A DNA stretch of 64,000 bases from Hungatella hathewayi (lineage in GTDB: Bacteria > Bacillota > Clostridia > Lachnospirales > Lachnospiraceae): the NCBI GenBank assembly GCA_025149285.1, contig CP102274.1, positions 2,619,501-2,683,500 of the forward strand, in the 5' to 3' direction. Positions 37,519-46,052 of this stretch are shown piece after piece. The notes below the pieces were generated by a model. The model worked only from the letters and a program-made list of their open reading frames with translations. It was not told the DNA's origin and did no database searches. The translations under genes were made by a program, and so were the position numbers. Each line of letters starts with the position of its first letter. Within the stretch, counting starts at the first letter, position 1.

Positions 37519-38084
37519 GCGGTGAGAAAAAGGATTTGCGTTACAGCAGAACGGACAGGCTTTTGCAGGAGGCGTTTTTGGAACTTTTGAAGGTAAAATC
37601 AGTCGACCGGATTACGATCAGGGATTTGACGGAACGGGCGGGGATAAACCGCTGTACGTTCTACCACCATTACCAGGATATCTACGATCTGCTGGAGCAG
37701 ATCGAGGATGGAGTCATGGAACACGTGCTGGAGATGATGCGGGGGTTTCATCCCAACCGGGAAGAGGATGTCAGCCGCCGGTATTTTGAATGCTTCTGCC
37801 AGTACATTTATGAGAACAGGACTGTGTACTGTGTGCTGACCAATGGCCAGGAGAGCCGGTTTATCAAAAAGCTGCTGAAAATGATCTCAGAGTACATGGC
37901 GGGATTATCCGGGAAGGAGAATGACGGGGACAAGCTGAGCCGCGAATATGCAGTAGCCTATTCTATCGGAGGTGTGGTGGGTGTCCTGCATAAATGGATG
38001 AAAGAGGGGTTTGAAAGCCCGCCCGAGATGGTAGCCGGTTTTATCAGCAATGTATTTTTGAATGGAATGAAGGATATTTTGTGA
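37515..38084 (+). CDS. TetR-family transcriptional regulator
   Basis: About 189 residues. The N-terminal helix-turn-helix reads ITIRDLTERAGINRCTFYHHYQDIYDLLEQ, typical of TetR. The C-terminal ligand domain resembles the TetR C-terminal group seen in Firmicutes. The start is TTG at 37515, 6 bases after GGAGGA, and overlaps the upstream stop as TTGA. An earlier in-frame start would run inside the transferase gene. It may regulate the transferase or the carrier protein gene; targets are unknown. Confidence 0.88.
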   Translation: MSGEKKDLRYSRTDRLLQEAFLELLKVKSVDRITIRDLTERAGINRCTFYHHYQDIYDLLEQIEDGVMEHVLEMMRGFHPNREEDVSRRYFECFCQYIYENRTVYCVLTNGQESRFIKKLLKMISEYMAGLSGKENDGDKLSREYAVAYSIGGVVGVLHKWMKEGFESPPEMVAGFISNVFLNGMKDIL

Positions 38085-38140
38085 TAACTGATGAGGTACG
38101 TTCTGGCTGAAGCATTATGGCAGAGGCGGCCAAAAATTTA

Positions 38141-38186
38141 GAAAGAAGCGGTTTGGGGAGTATGATTCCTCAAACCGCTTCTTTCT
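38141..38186. terminator. Bidirectional terminator between the TetR and acyl carrier genes
   Basis: GAAAGAAGCGGTTTG (from 38141) pairs with CAAACCGCTTCTTTC (38171-38185), a 15-base perfect stem. The A-rich and T-rich flanks can serve transcription from both sides. Confidence 0.85.
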
Positions 38187-38224
38187 CATATCTGCAATTG
38201 CAAACAATGTTCAGCGAGCTGCCT

Positions 38225-38455
38225 TTATGATACGGCAACACGTTCGATATAACGGAACATGTCGTCCACGGTTTTGATTTCAAGCAGATCGCTGATGTCC
38301 GTCTCAATCTGAAAGTGTTCTTCAATATCTCCAATCATTGCGATAAAATCCAGAGAGTCAAATCCTAAGTCTTCAACGAAGCGGGAATCTCTGGTGATGG
38401 ATTCCGGGCTGACATCCACGTACTGGGTGACGAGTTCCTTTAACTGCTTATACAT
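38225..38455 (-). CDS. Acyl carrier protein
   Basis: About 76 residues, acidic and helical. The phosphopantetheine site is GFDSLDF with Ser34. The ATG at 38455 is chosen because GGAGG lies 7 bases upstream on the minus strand; an ATG two codons earlier at 38461 is too close to it. It stands alone, without fatty-acid genes, near an Sfp-type transferase, suggesting a specialised carrier rather than the housekeeping AcpP. Confidence 0.9.
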   Translation of the reverse strand: MYKQLKELVTQYVDVSPESITRDSRFVEDLGFDSLDFIAMIGDIEEHFQIETDISDLLEIKTVDDMFRYIERVAVS

Positions 38456-38596
38456 ATTCATTCCTCCCTTGATTCTCCTCCGGTGACTGTCCGGTGGTTT
38501 GAATTTGAGTCCAAGTTTAAGCAGATTTCCATCAAAGATCAAGCAACAGATCGGAAAAGTTGTTGCTTAAGCAACAGATATTGAAAAGTGTTGTTT

Positions 38597-39160
38597 TTAT
38601 TGGTCGATTACCTCTGAATTAATGCCCATAATATTCAGCTGTCCATCCTCGGTTAAAGAAAAGAAGAGACCGGGCGATTTGGATTCGCTGCCGATGAAGA
38701 TGCCGGCCTGTGACGGCGTCAGCTCTTCCGGATCCACTCCGGCGATGGCCTGAAGCATGGCGTCTGTAAAGATATCGTCCTTCTGCGATATCAGTGCTGC
38801 GGCGTCCGCAACATCCTGTCCCTCCGTGTTGGCTTCTGTCGTAACGTAAACGGGATAGGCGCAAAGCCTGGACAGCGCTTCGATATCACGCTCCGAGAAA
38901 ACCTTCTGGATCTGCCCGGCAAAGCCTTTATAGTCTGATTCTTCCAGGGAGGCGGCCCTGCCTGCGGTTACTTCGGGGACGGCTTCCGCCTGGAGGGAGA
39001 GGTCTGCCTCCGTTCCGTTAAACCCGTTTTGAGCTTCGTCAGTCTCCAGCACAACGGCAGTACTCCCGAACTGGAGCGGGTCTTTTTTGGGCTGACAGCC
39101 GGTCAGGCACAGCAGGGCCGCGGCTGTAACTGCGGCGGCCAGCAAACATTTTTTTATCAT
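38597..39160 (-). CDS. Lipoprotein of unknown function
   Basis: 187 residues with a lipoprotein signal ending LTGC (Cys22). The mature part is acidic; residues 70-187 form a domain beginning YKGFAGQIQKVFSERDIEALSRLCAYPVYV, which resembles small NTF2-like or cystatin-like secreted domains. I cannot name the family. AAAGGAG is upstream of the ATG. It lies before the acyl carrier gene on the same strand, 136 bases away. Confidence 0.75.
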   Translation of the reverse strand: MIKKCLLAAAVTAAALLCLTGCQPKKDPLQFGSTAVVLETDEAQNGFNGTEADLSLQAEAVPEVTAGRAASLEESDYKGFAGQIQKVFSERDIEALSRLCAYPVYVTTEANTEGQDVADAAALISQKDDIFTDAMLQAIAGVDPEELTPSQAGIFIGSESKSPGLFFSLTEDGQLNIMGINSEVIDQ

Positions 39161-39221
39161 GGCAGCAGTTCTCCTTTGTAATGACAGATTCGATCAGACT
39201 GGCTGATCGGTTACTCCCATT

Positions 39222-40157
39222 TTAAGGTCTGTCCATACCGATGTCAACCGAAGGTTTTCTGGCTGTCTGTTTTAACGTGATCCGGCTCTCTGAGAGTATC
39301 AGCCCGGCCAGAGTCAGTACAATTCCGCATGCGGACTGCCAGGTAATAACCTCGTGCAGAAAGATTAAGGAAGTAATCACCGTGATGACGGGAACGGCAT
39401 AGATGTAGACGCTTGTCTTTACGGAGCCCAGGGCTCTGACTGCAAAATTCCAGGTTACGAAGCAGAGAGCGGAAGCGCCGAATCCCAGGAAGAGGATGTT
39501 GAGTGCGTTCTGCATTACCATAAAACGCGCCGGTGCAATCTGGAAGGGCAGGAAAAACAGCGCCGGTACCATAAAGATAAGGCCGTAAAAAAAGGTTCTG
39601 CGGGTGCTTTCAATGGTTCCGTACCCATAGCTTCCGATTTTTTTCGTAAGAATGGAGTAGGCCGCCCAGGTGATTGCCGCCGCAAGCGCCAGCAAATCTC
39701 CTTTGGGACTCAACTGGACGCCGGTACCCTTCTGAAAGCTTAAGAGGGAGATTCCCAGCATGGCCGCCGTGAAACCGGTTAAGAAACGGCGGCCCGGCTT
39801 TTCCCCCTTCATGAACAGCCAGTCGAACAGGCTGGTGAAGAACGGGGCCACGGAGATGATAATGCTTACGTTGGCTGCCTGGGTCAGAGTCAGCGCGAAA
39901 TTTTCCATCAGGAAATAGAGCGTGACGCCGCAGAGGCCGGCTGCCGCGAAGAGCAGTTCTTTTTTTATATCCTTCGTGTGGAGGAGGCGCGGGGCGGCGA
40001 TCCACAGCGCCGCGTATCCGATAAAAAAGCGAAAAAACAGGATTTCCAGCGGTGTAAAGGATACGAGCAGAACCTTGGTTGAAATGAAGGTGGTTCCCCA
40101 GATGAAGATGGTGACGGCTGCCGCGAGATGGCCCGCCATGTTTGGCTTTTCTGACAT
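39222..40157 (-). CDS. EamA/DMT-family exporter
   Basis: 311 residues with ten predicted helices in two EamA repeats. It starts MSEKPNMAGHLAAAVTIFIWGTTFISTKVLL, a typical first helix of amino-acid or drug/metabolite exporters of this family. The C-terminal end has HEVITWQSACGIVLTLAGLILSE. It starts 3 bases after the AraC regulator stop, so the two form an operon. Substrate unknown. Confidence 0.9.
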   Translation of the reverse strand: MSEKPNMAGHLAAAVTIFIWGTTFISTKVLLVSFTPLEILFFRFFIGYAALWIAAPRLLHTKDIKKELLFAAAGLCGVTLYFLMENFALTLTQAANVSIIISVAPFFTSLFDWLFMKGEKPGRRFLTGFTAAMLGISLLSFQKGTGVQLSPKGDLLALAAAITWAAYSILTKKIGSYGYGTIESTRRTFFYGLIFMVPALFFLPFQIAPARFMVMQNALNILFLGFGASALCFVTWNFAVRALGSVKTSVYIYAVPVITVITSLIFLHEVITWQSACGIVLTLAGLILSESRITLKQTARKPSVDIGMDRP

Positions 40158-40160
40158 GTT

Positions 40161-41015
40161 TTATTCCTCCGTACCGGCGGCTGTATCCCTGCCGGATTCT
40201 GTAAATATTTTCTGATACTGTTTCGGAGTCAGTCCTGTGAAATCCTTAAAGAAACGGGTGAAATGACTCTGATCGGTAAAACCGGCTCTGGCGGCCGCAT
40301 CGATGGGAGGTACCGCCTGCTCCAGCAGCTTCTTTGCCTCTTCCAAGCGAATAGACTGGAGATAGCGGTACGGGGATACTCCCGTCTGCTTTGTAAAGGT
40401 GTGGAGCAGCCACGATTTGCTTAAATGAATCTGATCGGTCAGCTCCTCCAGCGTGATATTTTCGGAATAGTGCTCTTTTAAATAATCACAGGTATCGGCG
40501 ATGGCACTGTCCAAAAAGACTCCGTTATGCTCTTCGTAAGGAGCGCTGTGCTCTTTTAAAATCTGTTCCAGAAGGAAAAAGAACGCTTCCTCTTTTTCAA
40601 AAGGAGACGCGCCGGTTACGATGGCATTGTAGACATCGGCCAGTGACGTGGTGATATCGCTGTGATAGACGACATTGACGGTGAACTGCGGGATAAATTC
40701 CCGTCCGGTAATGTCGGCGGCAGCCCTTTTCATGACCGGCACGGGAATGTTTAACGCCCGGTAGTCCAGCAGTTCCCCGTTCATGGGAGAACAGAAGTGG
40801 TTGTCTTTCGGGTTAAAGAGAATCAAATCTCCTTTCGACAGATCGTACTCGGATCCGCGGCACCACAGATGGCGGCAGCCGCCTTCTATGAAGCCGACGA
40901 CGTAGCATTCATGAAAATGATTGGGGAATTTCTGTACGATGCCGCTTAACTGATAGGCTTCGATACCGAGACAGCTGTCGTAGAATATATGGCGTTGTTC
41001 CTGAGATGTAGTCAT
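40161..41015 (-). CDS. AraC-family regulator with cupin sensor domain
   Basis: 284 residues. The N-terminal cupin has HFHECYVVGFIEGG and the C-terminal 100 residues carry two helix-turn-helix motifs, ITLEELTDQIHLSKSWLLHTF and AARAGFTDQSHFTRFFKDFTGLTPKQY. AAAGGAG precedes the ATG. It is encoded directly before the EamA exporter and probably regulates it. Confidence 0.92.
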   Translation of the reverse strand: MTTSQEQRHIFYDSCLGIEAYQLSGIVQKFPNHFHECYVVGFIEGGCRHLWCRGSEYDLSKGDLILFNPKDNHFCSPMNGELLDYRALNIPVPVMKRAAADITGREFIPQFTVNVVYHSDITTSLADVYNAIVTGASPFEKEEAFFFLLEQILKEHSAPYEEHNGVFLDSAIADTCDYLKEHYSENITLEELTDQIHLSKSWLLHTFTKQTGVSPYRYLQSIRLEEAKKLLEQAVPPIDAAARAGFTDQSHFTRFFKDFTGLTPKQYQKIFTESGRDTAAGTEE

Positions 41016-41262
41016 GGCATACTCCTTTCAAACTTTTTTGATTTTATCACAATTAAGTGAAAAAGTCTTGTATGATATGGCAAATGAAGGCCCGGAAAGA
41101 GCGTCAGAGCAAAAAAGGGCTGTGACACGCCGTACTGGCCGTGAGCAGTAACGGGAAGTTTGCGCTTTTGCTTATAAAATACCGAAAACTGGAAAGAATT
41201 TTTTAGGAAGACCGTGATTGAGGACTTCACTGAGAGTAAACGGCAATATGGAGGAACCGCAT

Positions 41263-42432
41263 ATGAAGAATATGACAGATAATTTTATGATTTCTTTTTT
41301 ACAGCGTTTTGATGAGCATCCCTTTGATGTGAAGATCCATGGAAAAACCCATCACATTGGCAGCGGAAATCCGGCTTTTGTGGTTGATTTAAAAGAGGAC
41401 ATTGAGGGGAAAGAACTGCTGACGAGTACTTCTCTGGCACTGGGGGAAGCCTACATGAAGGGGAACCTGGAGGTGGAAGGGGACTTATTCGAGGCCCTGG
41501 ATTCGTTTCTGGGACAGATGGACCGTTTTTCCACCGACCGGTCCAAATTAAAGAAGCTGATGTTTACCTCCCAGTCTAAGAAGAATCAGGAGAAGGAGGT
41601 CACCTCCCATTATGATATCGGCAATGATTTTTACAGTCTGTGGCTGGATGAGACCATGAGCTATTCCTGCGGTTACTTTAAACATGAGACCGACACCCTG
41701 TATGAGGCACAGTGCAATAAAGTGGAGAGAATCCTGGAAAAACTCTGTTTAAAGAAGGACATGACGCTGCTGGATATCGGATGCGGCTGGGGATATTTGC
41801 TGATCCGGGCCGCAAAGGAGTACGGGGTAAAGGGACTGGGAATTACCTTAAGCCATGAACAGCAGAAGGAATTTGAAGAGCGGATTGAAAAAGAGGGATT
41901 GACGGGACAGATTGAGGTGGCGCGGATGGATTACCGCGAACTGGAGAAGAGCGGCAGACAGTTTGACCGGGTGGTCAGTGTCGGGATGCTGGAGCACGTG
42001 GGACGGACCAATTACGAACTGTTCGTAAGAAATGTGGATTCTGTGCTGAAGCCGGGCGGACTTCTCCTGCTTCATTATATCAGTGCTCTGAAAGAGTACC
42101 CGGGGGACCCGTGGATCAGAAAATACATCTTTCCGGGCGGTATGGTGCCGAGCCTTCGGGAAATGATTCATTTATTCGGAGAGTACCGGTTCTATACTCT
42201 GGATGTGGAAAGCTTGAGACGCCACTACTATAAGACTCTGCGCTGCTGGGAACGTAATTTCAGCGGCCACAGGCAGGAGGTGGAGGCAAACATGGGAACC
42301 GAGTTTGCGAGAATGTGGGAACTCTATTTGAGCTCCTGTGCGGCTACCTTTCACAACGGGATTATTGACCTGCATCAGATCCTGGCCTCGAAAGGCGTGA
42401 ACAACGATCTGCCCATGACGAGATGGTATTAA
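41263..42432 (+). CDS. cfa: Cyclopropane-fatty-acyl-phospholipid synthase
   Basis: SAM-dependent enzyme that adds a methylene bridge to unsaturated phospholipid acyl chains in the membrane. About 389 residues. The methyltransferase domain has SHYDIGNDFYSLWLDETMSYSCGYF, the SAM site LLDIGCGWGYLLIRAAKEYG, and GMLEHVG. The N-terminal region (residues 1-100) matches the lipid-binding domain of the family. The ATG at 41263 is 7 bases after GGAGG; an earlier start at 41218 has no ribosome site. Divergent from the AraC regulator. Confidence 0.94.
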   Translation: MKNMTDNFMISFLQRFDEHPFDVKIHGKTHHIGSGNPAFVVDLKEDIEGKELLTSTSLALGEAYMKGNLEVEGDLFEALDSFLGQMDRFSTDRSKLKKLMFTSQSKKNQEKEVTSHYDIGNDFYSLWLDETMSYSCGYFKHETDTLYEAQCNKVERILEKLCLKKDMTLLDIGCGWGYLLIRAAKEYGVKGLGITLSHEQQKEFEERIEKEGLTGQIEVARMDYRELEKSGRQFDRVVSVGMLEHVGRTNYELFVRNVDSVLKPGGLLLLHYISALKEYPGDPWIRKYIFPGGMVPSLREMIHLFGEYRFYTLDVESLRRHYYKTLRCWERNFSGHRQEVEANMGTEFARMWELYLSSCAATFHNGIIDLHQILASKGVNNDLPMTRWY

Positions 42433-42463
42433 CTGGAAATGAGGAATTATCTCAAAAAAGTGG

Positions 42464-42492
42464 TTGCATTTTTAGTTAGTATATGCTAATAT
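42464..42492 (+). promoter_or_regulatory. Promoter of the candidate small RNA
   Basis: TTGCAT, a 17-base gap, TAATAT. The gap contains GTTAGTATATGCTAAT, an imperfect copy of the operator, and a perfect operator follows at 42499-42516. This matches the DUF3793 promoter at 57332 element by element. Confidence 0.7.
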
Positions 42493-42516
42493 ATATTCAG
42501 TTAGCAAACACTAACT
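42475..42516. promoter_or_regulatory. Paired operators at the small-RNA promoter
   Basis: First site TTAG-tatatg-CTAA (42476-42489) lies in the spacer and -10 of the promoter. Second site AGTTAG-caaaca-CTAACT (42499-42516) covers the expected start. The second begins 12 bases after the first base of the -10, exactly as at 57367. Confidence 0.68.
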
Positions 42517-42632
42517 ACATGTGAATATTCTATACAATATATGAACCCTCTGGGTTTTCCTTCATTGACCCGTGAAGGAATCATGACTCCTATGAGAACC
42601 GTCCCTGTTACCGCATGACAGAGGCGGTTTTT
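42499..42632 (+). ncRNA. Candidate small RNA with four adjoining hairpins
   Basis: From the predicted start to the terminator is about 134 bases. Hairpins: AACCC-tct-GGGTT (42544-42556), TTCCTTCA with TGAAGGAA (42557-42580), TCAT with ATGA (42581-42595), then the terminator (42598-42632). They lie end to end with almost no unpaired base between, unlike a coding leader. A 25-codon frame from 42541 to 42618 exists but has no ribosome site. I know of no RNA family that matches; the function is unknown. Confidence 0.55.
42598..42632 (+). terminator. Terminator of the candidate small RNA
   Basis: ACCGTCCCTGT (42598-42608) pairs with ACAGAGGCGGT (42618-42628), with one wobble and one mismatch, followed by five T. 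Confidence 0.75.
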
Positions 42633-42640
42633 CATGTGTA

Positions 42641-42669
42641 TTGCTATACAGAGGAAATAATGATAGAAT
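42641..42669 (+). promoter_or_regulatory. Promoter of the glutaredoxin-like gene
   Basis: TTGCTA, a 17-base gap, TAGAAT, directly after the small-RNA terminator. A short direct repeat around CAGTATGAGAA follows at about 42679-42703. Confidence 0.5.
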
Positions 42670-42762
42670 GGTAAAACAGTATGAGAAAAGCAGTATGAGA
42701 AGAGCAGAAATGAAAGAATGACAGGTTTTCCAGCAGGATGAACCGGAAAGGTTGGAATACAG

Positions 42763-43023
42763 ATGAAAAAGGTACTTATGATGATTCAGGAATCATGTCC
42801 TTACTGCCGTCAGGCGCTGCGCATGATGGATGAGCTGAAGGAGGAGCGGCCGGAGTATAAGGCGGTTGAGGTGAAAATTGTGGATGAGAACAGGGAGAAG
42901 GCGCTTGCAGATTCCCTGGACTACTGGTATGTACCGACCTATTTTGTGGACGGAGTAAAGGTGCACGAGGGTGTGCCTACTATGGAAAAGGTGCGGAAGG
43001 TTTATGAGAAAGCGCTTAACTGA
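42763..43023 (+). CDS. Glutaredoxin-like thiol protein
   Basis: 86 residues, a thioredoxin-fold protein with redox motif CPYC (Cys12, Cys15) and the cis-Pro segment VPTYFVDGVKV. Function is probably reduction of disulfides or delivery of electrons; the partner is unknown. GGAAAGG lies upstream. The next gene starts 28 bases later. Confidence 0.88.
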   Translation: MKKVLMMIQESCPYCRQALRMMDELKEERPEYKAVEVKIVDENREKALADSLDYWYVPTYFVDGVKVHEGVPTMEKVRKVYEKALN

Positions 43024-43051
43024 CAGAAAGGTACATAAATTGTGACATCAT

Positions 43052-44602
43052 ATGAGTAACGGGAAGAAAAACTGGCTGATAATCCTGATTTATGCGGGAT
43101 TGATTGCGATGTGTCTTGGCATCGTGTGGTTTGTGGGAAAACTCTCCTCGCCGACGGAACCTGGCAGAGAGAGCGGAACCTGGACGACAGGACCGCAGAC
43201 CGAAGAGACGCAGGAGGAACGTAAAGAGGGGGAGACGGAGAGTGTGAAGGCGACGCCATCCGAGGCGGAAACGCAGGAGGAAGGCAGGCAGCAGGGGGAA
43301 AGCGGGAACTGGTACAGCGGCCGTACTGAGACAGGACGGATGGAGACGGAAGAAGAACTGCCGGTGGAAGAATACCGGCCGCCAACCATTGTAACAGTTT
43401 CTGACATCCATTATTTTCCATCGTCCATGACCGATTACGGCGAGGCGTTTGACGAGCTGGTGAAACGGGACGACGGAAAGCTGATTCCCTATATCTCTCA
43501 GCTGATGGATGTGTTTACGGAAGAGATGACGGAGCTTATGCCCGACGCGGTGGTTCTGAGCGGTGATTTGACGCTAAACGGCGAGAAGGAGGCCCATGAG
43601 GCGCTTGCCGGGAAGCTGAAGGTACTTGCAGACCATGGGGTGCGGGTTCTCGTAATTCCGGGAAACCACGACATCAATAATCCCCATGCCGCCTCCTATT
43701 TCGGAGAGGAGAGGACGGCTGCCGAGACGGTCAATGCAGAGGGATTTCTGGATATTTACCATGAGTTCGGATATGATCAGGCGATCAGCAGAGATGAGAC
43801 TTCCTTGAGCTATATCTGCCGGCTGGATGAGAAGAACTGGCTGATGATGCTGGATTCCGCTCAGTATGACCCCGTAAACCTGGTGGGAGGAAGGATACGA
43901 AGCACTACGGTCAAATGGATGGAGGAACAGCTGGAGGCAGCGAAGGAACTGGGGATTACGGTAATCCCTATTGCGCATCACAATCTCCTGAAGGAAAGTA
44001 TTCTGTATCCGGTGGACTGTACTCTGGAAAACAGCGGGGAAGTGATCCGGCTGCTGGAACGATACCGTGTGCCGGTCTTTATCAGCGGCCATCTGCATCT
44101 GCAGCGGACGAAGAAATACAAGCCCGAGCCGGGAGAACCGGAGGATGTCTATCATATCAGTGAGATCGTGGCGGACTCCTTTGCCATTCCGCCCTGTCAG
44201 TACGGAATCCTGTCATGGGGAGACGGCGGGGAACTCCGCTATGCGACGAAGGAAGCAGATATGGAGCGTTATGCGGCGGAGCACGGCCTGACAGATGAAA
44301 ACCTGTTAAACTTTAAGGAATACGGAACGGATTTCCTGGTGGGAGTGATCAGTCAGCAGATCTATCAGAAGATGAGCAGCCTGCCGGAGGAACACATGCG
44401 CAAGATGGCGGAGCTGTACGGCCAGCTGAACCGGGATTACTGCGCAGGAACACCCATTGATGTGAAAGAGATAAAGTCTGAGGAAGCATTCCGCTTATGG
44501 GAGAGGAATCTCCCGGACAGCCGGATGTTTGAGGAGATCGATGATATTCTGCGCGACACCGGAAAGGATCACAATACATGGGAGTTACCGGGAGAGTGGT
44601 AA
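43052..44602 (+). CDS. Membrane-anchored metallophosphoesterase
   Basis: 516 residues. One N-terminal membrane helix at about residues 7-27, then a Glu/Thr/Gly-rich linker to about 110, then a calcineurin-like phosphoesterase domain outside the membrane. Metal-binding motifs: SDIHYFP, LSGDLTLNGE, PGNHDI, and the late histidines IAHHN and SGHLHLQR. Substrate is unknown; relatives act on nucleotides, lipids or wall phosphates. The C-terminal 140 residues have no recognised domain. Confidence 0.88.
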   Translation: MSNGKKNWLIILIYAGLIAMCLGIVWFVGKLSSPTEPGRESGTWTTGPQTEETQEERKEGETESVKATPSEAETQEEGRQQGESGNWYSGRTETGRMETEEELPVEEYRPPTIVTVSDIHYFPSSMTDYGEAFDELVKRDDGKLIPYISQLMDVFTEEMTELMPDAVVLSGDLTLNGEKEAHEALAGKLKVLADHGVRVLVIPGNHDINNPHAASYFGEERTAAETVNAEGFLDIYHEFGYDQAISRDETSLSYICRLDEKNWLMMLDSAQYDPVNLVGGRIRSTTVKWMEEQLEAAKELGITVIPIAHHNLLKESILYPVDCTLENSGEVIRLLERYRVPVFISGHLHLQRTKKYKPEPGEPEDVYHISEIVADSFAIPPCQYGILSWGDGGELRYATKEADMERYAAEHGLTDENLLNFKEYGTDFLVGVISQQIYQKMSSLPEEHMRKMAELYGQLNRDYCAGTPIDVKEIKSEEAFRLWERNLPDSRMFEEIDDILRDTGKDHNTWELPGEW

Positions 44603-44610
44603 AAACTTCC

Positions 44611-44640
44611 TTTACAAATTATTTCTTATCGTGCTATAAT
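44611..44640 (+). promoter_or_regulatory. Promoter of the RpiR-type regulator gene
   Basis: TTTACA, an 18-base gap, TATAAT preceded by TGC (extended -10). Confidence 0.6.
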
Positions 44641-44686
44641 GATGAAATAAAATTACATGCGTGACAGAAACGGAGGAAGAGGAGCC

Positions 44687-45544
44687 ATGCAGGATCATAT
44701 CAACGTTTCAGGAGTCCTCTGTTCTTCTTACGATACCTTTTTTGAGGCGGAAAAGAAGATTGCAGATTATATTCTGGAGCATAAGAGTGAAATCATCGAT
44801 ATGACTGTCGCAGAGCTGGCATTGGCAAGCGGTACCAGTGACGCGACGGTATCGCGTTTTTGCAGACGGTGCGGATTTAACGGTTTTCATCATTTAAAGA
44901 TTACTCTGGCGAAGGAGGTGGCGGAGGAACGCGGGAATTCCGTGGAGGTATCCAACGATATCAGCCGCGAAAATATCGCACAGTCCCTTCAGAACATCCT
45001 GGCCAACAAGGTGGCGGAGCTGACACAGACAGTGTCCATGATGGACCCGGTTCAGCTCGGAAAGATTCTGGACCTGATTGAACATGCCCGTACGGTGCAG
45101 CTGGTGGCCGTTGGGAATACGATACCGGTTGCCTTAGACGGTGCCTTTAAGTTGAATCAACTGGGGATCAATGCGGTGTCGGGGACGATCTGGGAGGCAC
45201 AGATGGCGTTTACCTGCAATCTGGGACCGGAGGATGTGGTGATCATCATATCCAATTCCGGTTTCTCCAAACGTCTGATGACGCTCACCGCGGTGGCCAG
45301 GGAAAATCAGTGCAGGATGATTGCGATTACCAACAATGCGGCTTCGCCGCTGGGGCAGGCCTGTGATTACCACATTACAACAGCAACGAGGGAGAAGCTG
45401 CTCTTAGGCGAATTCTGCTTCTCACGGGTATCGGCTACGATGGCGGTAGAGATACTTTATCTGTTTCTGGCAGTGAGCAAGAAGGACTCTTATGAACATA
45501 TCAGACGCCATGAGATTGCGATCTCTGAGGATAAGAATAATTGA
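44687..45544 (+). CDS. RpiR/MurR-family regulator
   Basis: About 285 residues. The N-terminal helix-turn-helix domain reads MTVAELALASGTSDATVSRFCRRCGFNGFHHLK, and the C-terminal SIS domain (VQLVAVGNTIPVALDGAFKL, VVIIISNSGFSKRLM) binds a sugar phosphate. The ATG at 44687 follows GAGGAG. It lies upstream of fruK and the fructose PTS in the same direction, so control of those genes by fructose 1-phosphate or a similar ligand is plausible but unproven. Confidence 0.9.
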   Translation: MQDHINVSGVLCSSYDTFFEAEKKIADYILEHKSEIIDMTVAELALASGTSDATVSRFCRRCGFNGFHHLKITLAKEVAEERGNSVEVSNDISRENIAQSLQNILANKVAELTQTVSMMDPVQLGKILDLIEHARTVQLVAVGNTIPVALDGAFKLNQLGINAVSGTIWEAQMAFTCNLGPEDVVIIISNSGFSKRLMTLTAVARENQCRMIAITNNAASPLGQACDYHITTATREKLLLGEFCFSRVSATMAVEILYLFLAVSKKDSYEHIRRHEIAISEDKNN

Positions 45545-45658
45545 GGAAATTCAACAAATATTAGCAAGGATTCTCCCATCCTCTAAGGTGGTGAGATGAA
45601 TTTACCGAGGGTGGAGTGAAACAAAAGAAATAAGATTCTGTGACAGAAAACGGACATG

Positions 45659-45698
45659 AAGCACTTTGTATGAAACGTACAGGGTGCTTTTTGATTTT
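45659..45698 (+). terminator. Rho-independent terminator after the RpiR gene
   Basis: AAGCAC then TTTGTA pair with TACAGG and GTGCTT, two G-U pairs in the stem, followed by TTTTGATTTT. Confidence 0.8.
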
Positions 45699-45783
45699 CC
45701 GCTGCCTGCGGCGGGAATTGTGACTTTACAGGAAAGTTCATCCAGGGAAATAAAAATCTGATAAAGTAACTTTGCTTCGGAGC

Positions 45784-45807
45784 GAGAGTCCGGTTTCCCG
45801 GACTCTC
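45784..45807. other. Perfect hairpin in the 508-base gap before fruK
   Basis: GAGAGTCCGG-tttc-CCGGACTCTC, 10 perfect pairs with a 4-base loop, without a strong T run. The rest of the 45545-46052 gap is AT-rich and holds the RpiR terminator and the fruK promoter; no gene is seen. Confidence 0.55.
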
Positions 45808-45975
45808 TGCTGTATTTTGGAGAAATGAAAAATAATCATGCATGAAATCAGCAATAATTGGAAAAATACATAGTAAAAAAGTACAAAAAACACGCGATGA
45901 AACAGAAAAAATGCACAGGATATTTATGGAAAGTGACGAAAATCTACAAGAAACAAAATTTCTTGTAAAAACGCA

Positions 45976-46004
45976 TTGACGAAAATGATAAATCATAATA
46001 TAGT
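45976..46004 (+). promoter_or_regulatory. Promoter of fruK with palindromic operator
   Basis: TTGACG, a 17-base gap, TATAGT. Inside the spacer lies the perfect palindrome ATGATAAATCAT. It could bind the RpiR-type regulator encoded upstream. Confidence 0.65.
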
Positions 46005-46052
46005 ATAGCAGAGGGAAGAAATAAAATTTTATAAAATGAGGAGAGGTGACAT

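Noticed and set aside
45960..45985. cre site for CcpA near the fruK promoter
   Set aside because: The CG centre is there but the spacing and flanks do not match the consensus.
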